A stretch of 10,527 nt of DNA from UBA993 sp964436815 (GTDB lineage Bacteria > Bacillota > Dethiobacteria > DTU022). The translations under genes and the position numbers were made by a program. This document shows, in pieces, positions 6,741-10,527 of the stretch; the first letter of the stretch is position 1, and each line of letters starts with the position of its first letter. Under the pieces are notes generated by a model that had not been told where the DNA came from, did no database searches, and saw only the letters and a program-made list of their open reading frames with translations. Location of the stretch: positions 1-10,527 of the forward strand of contig CAYTER010000061.1 in NCBI GenBank assembly GCA_964436815.1, written 5' to 3'.

Positions 6741-7428
6741 CAGGCAGCTCCATCGGTACCGGAATCACCGATTCCAATTTACCGCGAGCCATCAGACGGT
6801 AGTTAGGATTGGAAACATGAGGCGGCTCGCAGGTCTGCAGAGTGATCGCCGGATAGTCTGTCGTCTCCAGGGGCTCCCAGTCATACTTGCCAAAAACCTT
6901 GACCCATTCCACCTCGTAAATGAAGCGGTAACCGGCGACATCCAGGTAAATCTCGTCGCCCTCATTTAGTTTGTCAAGATTTAAGAAAAAATTCCAACGA
7001 CCGGCCCGATGGCCGGCAAACCCGACATTGCCTCGTTCTGTATTAGGTAAATCACCGGGAACATTAACACCCATGCTGGTCAGATCATTAAAATGGGTCG
7101 GCCCTTTGTCGAGGAGCGCTTTATCAAAAACACTGCCGCCACCGATAGCTACTAAATCAACATCAATGGCAGGAATGACCATCCGCATCGGCTGCCATTC
7201 TTCAATTACGATCTTTTCGGGTACCAGTTCAACCCGCTTGAATCCCGCTGTAGCCTGGTAAGCTTCACGCAGTTTCGCCTGGTGATAGCCTACATAAAGC
7301 TTCTGAAATCCGGCAAAACCCAACACGCCAAACCCTGCTAAAATCAAAACAACGGCAATAATTTTAAACAGTTTCGATTTTGATGATCCGGCTTTTACTT
7401 TACGCAACTCTTTCCGCGATTCAGCCAT
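6730..7428 (-). CDS. Sortase-family cysteine transpeptidase
   Basis: Sortases cleave a C-terminal sorting signal on exported proteins and join the protein to the cell wall or another acceptor outside the membrane. This 232-residue protein has a Lys/Arg-rich cytoplasmic N-terminus (1-22), one transmembrane segment (about 23-41), a linker, and an extracellular sortase domain from about residue 80. The catalytic set is present: His140 in GFAGHRAG, Cys200 in ITLQTCEPP, and Arg211 in NYRLMARGKL. With no C-terminal membrane segment it resembles class D or E housekeeping-like enzymes more than pilin class C; the class is uncertain. I chose ATG 7428 over the in-frame TTG 7434 because GGGAGG (7437-7442) is 8 nt from the ATG but only 2 nt from the TTG. 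It heads the downstream operon. No LPxTG-type substrate is encoded in the window. Confidence 0.9.
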   Translation of the reverse strand: MAESRKELRKVKAGSSKSKLFKIIAVVLILAGFGVLGFAGFQKLYVGYHQAKLREAYQATAGFKRVELVPEKIVIEEWQPMRMVIPAIDVDLVAIGGGSVFDKALLDKGPTHFNDLTSMGVNVPGDLPNTERGNVGFAGHRAGRWNFFLNLDKLNEGDEIYLDVAGYRFIYEVEWVKVFGKYDWEPLETTDYPAITLQTCEPPHVSNPNYRLMARGKLESVIPVPMELPDAN

Positions 7429-7436
7429 TTTCAATT

Positions 7437-7442
7437 CCTCCC
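7437..7442 (-). promoter_or_regulatory. Ribosome binding site of the sortase gene
   Basis: GGGAGG on the minus strand lies 8 nt before ATG 7428 and only 2 nt before TTG 7434. It decides the start in favour of the ATG. Confidence 0.75.
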
Positions 7443-7469
7443 TGAGTACATTTATATCTTTATGGGGTT

Positions 7470-7501
7470 ATTATACTATAAAATTACATTTTTTGCTGCA
7501 A
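7470..7501 (-). promoter_or_regulatory. Candidate promoter of the sortase-to-rfbF operon
   Basis: An exact TATAAT lies at 7470-7475 on the minus strand, about 42 nt before the sortase ATG, which allows a leader of about 35 nt. The best upstream hexamer, TTGCAG at 7496-7501, is 20 nt away, longer than the ideal 17. The -35 is therefore weak and activation or an alternative -35 is possible. The spacer 7435-7561 is very AT-rich (28 G/C of 120 in 7441-7560) and is the only long gap ahead of this gene run. Confidence 0.5.
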
Positions 7502-7506
7502 AAAAT
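7488..7506. promoter_or_regulatory. 19-bp palindrome, candidate operator
   Basis: ATTTTTTGCTGCAAAAAAT is a perfect inverted repeat with 9-bp arms around one central base. It covers the -35 region of the candidate sortase promoter. A second, imperfect 20-bp dyad (AAGTTTAAAT-GTCTAAAGTT, 7507-7526) abuts it. The location fits a repressor or activator site. AT-rich DNA makes short palindromes easier by chance, and the regulator is unknown. Confidence 0.35.
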
Positions 7507-7561
7507 AAGTTTAAATGTCTAAAGTTGTCATAATAATATTAATTTGCCTTTCCACAATTAA

Positions 7562-7819
7562 TCAAAACCGGTAGGCACCACCTCTACACCTGATCGCTAA
7601 AACACAAACAGTATCATTACTTGTTTGTACGGTATAAAGGATACGCCAATCTCCCACACGCAGGGAACGTAATCCCTGCATCGCTATTACAGCTTTCCCT
7701 GCTTGATTTGGTTCCTCTTCCAGTAACCGCATTGCCTCACGCATTCGTTTTTCCAGGTTTCGATCAATCTTATCCAATGTTTTGATTGCTTCTTTGGATA
7801 AGACTACTTTGTAATTCAT
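7562..7819 (-). CDS. RelE/ParE-family toxin of a type II toxin-antitoxin module
   Basis: This 85-residue basic protein has the usual length and layout of the RelE/ParE superfamily. The N-terminus MNYKVVLSKEAIKTLDKID is followed by two helices, then the beta-sheet core LRSLRVGDWRILYTV (50-64) and the C-terminal VLAIRCRGGAYRF (73-85). Arg54, Arg59, Arg77 or Arg79 and Tyr83 sit where RelE-type ribosome-dependent mRNA interferases keep catalytic or RNA-binding residues. This favours RelE-like mRNA cleavage over ParE-like gyrase poisoning, but the two cannot be separated with certainty. Its ATG overlaps the antitoxin stop as ATGA, and it has no strong ribosome binding site of its own. Its synthesis therefore probably depends on translation of the antitoxin. 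The coding region appears intact. Confidence 0.88.
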   Translation of the reverse strand: MNYKVVLSKEAIKTLDKIDRNLEKRMREAMRLLEEEPNQAGKAVIAMQGLRSLRVGDWRILYTVQTSNDTVCVLAIRCRGGAYRF

Positions 7820-8121
7820 GGACGCTTACCACATTCATATTCATTAAGTGAGATAAATCGACCGTGTTTGATATCATCCAGGCCTTGACGAACTGCTATT
7901 AAATCCTCTGAAGAAAAGGATTCCTCAATATCTTCAATTATATATTCGCTGCTTTGCTCGCAACATAAATAATTAAGCAGGTCGGCTTCTTTAATTCTCC
8001 AGATTCTTTTACCAAGCTTTATACCCTTCAAGCTGCCCTCCCGCAACCACCCCCTAACTGTGTTGGGTGTTACCGAGAGTCTGATCGCCACTTCTTCCGG
8101 TGTAAGCATCTTATCAACCAT
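7816..8121 (-). CDS. Antitoxin with excisionase-type helix-turn-helix DNA-binding domain
   Basis: The 101-residue protein has two parts. Residues 5-50 are an excisionase/MerR-like helix-turn-helix: MLTPEEVAIRLSVTPNTVRGW, then LREGSLKGIKLGKRIWRIKEADL. Residues 55-96 are acidic and end in SEDLIAVRQGLDDIKHGR followed by FISLNEYE. That tail is typical of antitoxins paired with RelE-type toxins and should wrap the toxin. The N-terminal domain would bind the module's own promoter, giving autorepression; this is inference from family behaviour. ATG 8121 is supported by GGGGG 6 nt upstream; a second ATG at 8109 is less well placed. The gene is more AT-rich than the surrounding sugar genes (roughly 40% G/C by hand count over part of it), consistent with separate acquisition. 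It overlaps the toxin by 4 nt. Confidence 0.85.
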   Translation of the reverse strand: MVDKMLTPEEVAIRLSVTPNTVRGWLREGSLKGIKLGKRIWRIKEADLLNYLCCEQSSEYIIEDIEESFSSEDLIAVRQGLDDIKHGRFISLNEYECGKRP

Positions 8122-8170
8122 TCTTATCCCCCATTAAAAACATGGCCTAAATAAAAAAAGCGCTGAGCAC

Positions 8171-8199
8171 ATTATAATTAAACCATTATTGTATGTCAA
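8171..8199 (-). promoter_or_regulatory. Perfect consensus sigma-70/sigma-A promoter of the toxin-antitoxin module
   Basis: On the minus strand TTGACA (8194-8199) and TATAAT (8171-8176) are separated by exactly 17 nt, matching both hexamers and the optimal spacer. Transcription should start near 8164, giving a leader of about 40 nt before antitoxin ATG 8121. An imperfect dyad GTGCT-C-AGCGC (8161-8171) overlaps the downstream edge of the -10 and could be part of an autoregulatory operator. Such a strong promoter is usual where the product represses it tightly. Confidence 0.85.
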
Positions 8200-8257
8200 C
8201 GCCATTTATAACTATTTATTAATGTTAATGCTAACAGCTATGCCCTATATTCTTAAT

Positions 8258-9250
8258 TCAGTGATTCTTATATCCTGCAGGCCTGGTTCGGGACCAGCGC
8301 CAGGCAGTTTCGAAAATCTTTTCGAGGCTGCTGTAGCGCGGTTGCCAGCCGAGCTCACCTCTTGCTTTATTGGCTGAAGCTACCAGTACTGCCGGATCAC
8401 CGGCCCGGCGCGGTCCTATTTTATAAGGCACCTTCATACCGGTAATCTTTTCAGCGGTCTTAATGACATCCAGTACAGAAAAACCGCTGCCGTTTCCCAG
8501 GTTATAAACTGAACCGGGTTTTCCTTTAAGCAGCGCTTCCAGGGCCAACAGGTGGGCAACAGCTAAATCATCAACGTGGATATAGTCGCGCACCGCCGAG
8601 CCATCCACAGTGGGATAATCATCACCGAATACAGTAAGCGGTGCCCCCTGATCCATAATTGCCTTGATAACCAGTGGAATCAGGTGCGTTTCGGGATCGT
8701 GGTCTTCGCCCAAATCGCCTTCCATCCCCGCCCCGGCAGCGTTAAAGTAACGCAGGCTGACTGACTTAAGACCGTATGCGATATCATAGTACTTGAGCGC
8801 TTTTTCGATAAGCGCTTTTGTTTCACCGTAGGGGTTAGTTGGCTTTAGAGGTTGTTCCTCATCAATCGGTACCCGTTCCGGCTCACCGTATACCGCAGCG
8901 CTGGAAGAAAAAATAAAATACTTGATCCCGGTATCTAAAACTGCTTCCAACAGCTTCAGTCCGCCGACCACATTGTTCTCATAATAAAGGCGGGGCTGCT
9001 CTACCGATTCCCCCACCTGGCTGTGGGCGGCAAAATGCATCACCGCTCCTACCTTATATTCTTCACAGACGGCCTTTACCCTGGCGCTATCCGCTGTATT
9101 CCCTTCAACAAAGGCGAAACCGTTCACTGCCTCCCGGTGCCCGCGGCTCAAATTATCATAGACCACAACTCCATAGCCGGCCTCTCTTAAAATTCTAACC
9201 GCATGTGAACCAATATAGCCGGCCCCACCCGTCACTAATATATTAAACAT
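8258..9250 (-). CDS. galE: UDP-glucose 4-epimerase (GalE)
   Basis: This enzyme interconverts UDP-glucose and UDP-galactose through a tightly bound NAD+. The 330 residues show GGAGYIG (8-14), YDNLSRGHREAV (31-42), HFAAHSQVGESV (72-83), FSSSAAVYGEP (114-123) with catalytic Ser117, and NPYGETK with Tyr141 and Lys145. RYFNAAGA, RDYIHVDDLAVAHLLAL and YNLGNGSGFSVLDV follow, all GalE hallmarks. The length matches Firmicute GalE. The start ATG 9250 lies inside the last 8 nt of the WbpP-like gene, with GTGGAG about 11 nt upstream, so translational coupling is likely. It is the last gene of the upstream block; 136 nt separate its stop from the antitoxin start. No clear intrinsic terminator follows, only a weak 5-bp hairpin at 8223-8236. 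Confidence 0.95.
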   Translation of the reverse strand: MFNILVTGGAGYIGSHAVRILREAGYGVVVYDNLSRGHREAVNGFAFVEGNTADSARVKAVCEEYKVGAVMHFAAHSQVGESVEQPRLYYENNVVGGLKLLEAVLDTGIKYFIFSSSAAVYGEPERVPIDEEQPLKPTNPYGETKALIEKALKYYDIAYGLKSVSLRYFNAAGAGMEGDLGEDHDPETHLIPLVIKAIMDQGAPLTVFGDDYPTVDGSAVRDYIHVDDLAVAHLLALEALLKGKPGSVYNLGNGSGFSVLDVIKTAEKITGMKVPYKIGPRRAGDPAVLVASANKARGELGWQPRYSSLEKIFETAWRWSRTRPAGYKNH

Positions 9251-10169
9251 TTTTGAACCACTCCACAGTGCGCTCTAAACCTTCCCTGAAGCCAACTTTT
9301 ACTTTATAACCTAATAACTCTTTCGCCTTCCCGACATCAGCCAGAGAATGCTTAACATCGCCTTTTTGTGGTTCTGTATAAACCGGTTTAATATTCAACC
9401 CTAAAATCTCATTAAGTGTCTCAACCATTTGGTTTAAGGTGTAGCTTTCCCCACAGGCTACATTGATAACCTCGCCACTTCCAACTTGATCGCTTAGACA
9501 GGCCCGCAAATTTGCGTCTACGGCGTTGTCAATATAGGTGAAGTCACGCGACTGTTCACCATCACCGTAAATTACAGGCGCTTCACCCTTAAGCATAGCC
9601 TTAATAAATTTAGGAATAACCGCCGCGTATTCAGATGCCGGATCCTGGTGCGGTCCAAAGATATTAAAGTAGCGGAGCGAAACCGTTTCCAGCCCGTAGA
9701 TGCTGGCAAAAACTTTTGTATAAAGCTCCCCGGTGTATTTTCCAATTGCATAAGGAGAAAGCGGATCAGCGGGCATTGTTTCGACCTTCGGCAAAATAGC
9801 GGTATCGCCGTAGGCTGAAGAAGAAGCGGCAAAAACCACCCTTTTTAAACCAGCATCCCTGGCAGCAATAAGCAGGTTTAAGGTTCCTGTAATATTAACC
9901 TCATTGCTCTGCAGCGGATCAGCTATCGAACGCGGCACCGAGGGGATGGCTGCCTGGTGCAAAACATATCTGACTCCAACCAGAGCCTGACAGCAAGCAG
10001 CCAAATCTGTCAGACTGCCTTCAACAATTTCAATTCCGCCTAAACCGGAAAGATTTTCACGTTTGCCGGTGGAAAAATTATCAAAAACCCGGACCTTCTC
10101 TCCTTTTCCTACAAGCCGTCTGACTATGTTGCTGCCAATAAAACCAGCCCCACCGGTAACTAGATACAT
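9243..10169 (-). CDS. UDP-sugar 4-epimerase of the WbpP type (extended SDR)
   Basis: The 308 residues form an extended SDR closest in style to WbpP/WbgU-type UDP-N-acetylglucosamine 4-epimerases. GGAGFIG (6-12) binds NAD, FDNFSTGKREN (29-39) follows, and HQAAIPSVPRSIADP (71-85) is a WbpP-like block. AASSSAYGD (114-122) gives Ser118, and SPYAIGKYTGELY carries Tyr140 and Lys144. RYFNIFGPHQDP, the DGEQSRDFTYIDN block and NVACGESYTLNQM complete it. The likely reaction is UDP-GlcNAc to UDP-GalNAc, or the uronate equivalents; the preferred substrate cannot be fixed by reading. It begins 52 nt after the CapD-like gene. GTGAGG lies about 9 nt before the ATG, and a TA-repeat stretch in the gap could hold a weak -10. 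It overlaps galE by 8 nt. Confidence 0.88.
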   Translation of the reverse strand: MYLVTGGAGFIGSNIVRRLVGKGEKVRVFDNFSTGKRENLSGLGGIEIVEGSLTDLAACCQALVGVRYVLHQAAIPSVPRSIADPLQSNEVNITGTLNLLIAARDAGLKRVVFAASSSAYGDTAILPKVETMPADPLSPYAIGKYTGELYTKVFASIYGLETVSLRYFNIFGPHQDPASEYAAVIPKFIKAMLKGEAPVIYGDGEQSRDFTYIDNAVDANLRACLSDQVGSGEVINVACGESYTLNQMVETLNEILGLNIKPVYTEPQKGDVKHSLADVGKAKELLGYKVKVGFREGLERTVEWFKNV

Positions 10170-10221
10170 TGATTAAACCTCACTTTTTATTTATATATAT
10201 CGCCTCGATAATCAATTGAAA

Positions 10222-10527
10222 CTAGTTGATAAACATTTCCGCCAACTTTTCGCCTAAGCCCAGTCTTGCTCCTAGTTTGTTCAGCTCTGCCTTGATTTCT
10301 TCATTTTCATATGCCGAATCGGGAGCGATAAATATCCGCTCGTGCCTGGTAACCGCAAAATTTTCCCGATCGCTGAACAGTTCTTCATAAAGCTTTTCTC
10401 CCGGCCGTAAACCACTATATTCAATTTTTATATCCCGTTCAGGCTTCAAACCCGATAAAATGATCATATCTTTAGCCAGATCGACAATCTTTACCGGTTC
10501 GCCCATATCAAGCACAAATATCTCTCC
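10222..10527 (-). CDS. CapD/FlaA1-type nucleotide-sugar 4,6-dehydratase/epimerase, C-terminal fragment (runs off window)
   Basis: Only the last 101 residues are in the window; the frame stays open to position 10527, so the gene continues beyond the right edge. The visible part begins GEIFVLDMGEPVKIVDLAKD, then YSGLRPGEKLYEELF. Both are strongly conserved near the C-terminus of CapD/WbpM/FlaA1 proteins, including the large membrane-bound forms that make 4-keto-6-deoxy UDP-HexNAc. The GTG at 10513-10515 reads as an internal Val, not a start. The end (KLGARLGLGEKLAEMFIN) looks natural, with stop TAG. Whether this is the long membrane form or a short soluble form cannot be decided here. It is the first visible gene of the upstream sugar-nucleotide block. 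Confidence 0.88.
   Translation of the reverse strand, partial: GEIFVLDMGEPVKIVDLAKDMIILSGLKPERDIKIEYSGLRPGEKLYEELFSDRENFAVTRHERIFIAPDSAYENEEIKAELNKLGARLGLGEKLAEMFIN

Noticed and set aside
7488..7506. Rho-independent terminator after the toxin gene
   Set aside because: The palindrome has A/T-rich arms, a one-base centre and no G/C stem followed by a T-tract, so it would make a poor RNA hairpin. A DNA-binding site is more plausible.
8145..8171. Intrinsic terminator (AGCGC followed by seven T on the minus strand)
   Set aside because: The T-run follows only an imperfect 5-bp stem and lies just downstream of the consensus promoter start, where a terminator would silence the antitoxin. I keep it only as part of a possible operator.
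10513..10515. GTG as the start codon of a small protein at the right edge
   Set aside because: The frame continues upstream with GEIF, completing the conserved CapD segment GEIFVLDMGEPVKI, so this GTG is an internal Val in a gene cut by the window edge.
1..10527. CRISPR array, tRNA, rRNA, riboswitch or transposase
   Set aside because: I saw no regularly spaced repeats, no tRNA-like cloverleaf, no rRNA segment and no transposase or integrase coding sequence in any frame. The excisionase-like HTH belongs to the antitoxin.

Overview
This 10.5 kb window is a surface-polysaccharide (exopolysaccharide or cell-wall glycan) biosynthesis locus. Every gene I can support lies on the minus strand, so transcription runs from position 10527 towards 1. 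The sortase, a predicted lipoprotein, strong GGAGG-type ribosome binding sites and GTG/TTG starts suggest a Gram-positive (monoderm) Firmicute, perhaps an anaerobic clostridial lineage. That placement is an inference: no marker gene is present to fix the taxon.

Upstream block (10527 to 8258): the C-terminal end of a CapD/FlaA1-type nucleotide-sugar dehydratase/epimerase runs off the right edge. A WbpP-like UDP-sugar 4-epimerase and a GalE-type UDP-glucose 4-epimerase follow, and the last two overlap by 8 nt. These genes would supply UDP-linked hexoses and N-acetylhexosamines.

Middle island (8257 to 7435): a two-gene toxin-antitoxin module interrupts the sugar genes. The antitoxin has an excisionase-like helix-turn-helix and the toxin is RelE/ParE-like; they overlap by ATGA. 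A perfect consensus sigma-70/sigma-A promoter (TTGACA, 17 bp, TATAAT) precedes the module. The 126-nt spacer after it is about 23% GC. It carries an exact TATAAT and a 19-bp palindrome, and probably holds the promoter of the next operon.

Downstream block (7428 to 44), apparently one operon: sortase, sugar C-methyltransferase, small lipoprotein, RfbC-like 3,5-epimerase, NAD-dependent epimerase/reductase, UDP-glucose 6-dehydrogenase, GT4 glycosyltransferase and glucose-1-phosphate cytidylyltransferase (RfbF). Most junctions are overlaps or gaps under 35 nt; only the one before rfbF is about 100 nt. RfbF, the C-methyltransferase, the RfbC-like epimerase and the SDR reductase fit a route to a CDP-activated, C-methyl-branched 6-deoxysugar. 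The expected CDP-glucose 4,6-dehydratase (RfbG) is not in the window. Ugd would supply UDP-glucuronate, and the glycosyltransferase would add one sugar to the repeat unit. No polymerase, flippase or priming transferase is visible. The left edge (1-40) holds a G/C-rich inverted repeat resembling a dispersed intergenic repeat.

The points most worth a second look are the sortase translationally linked to a sugar C-methyltransferase, the toxin-antitoxin insertion with its ideal promoter, the paired dyads before the sortase, and a possible 28-codon leader ORF ahead of rfbF.
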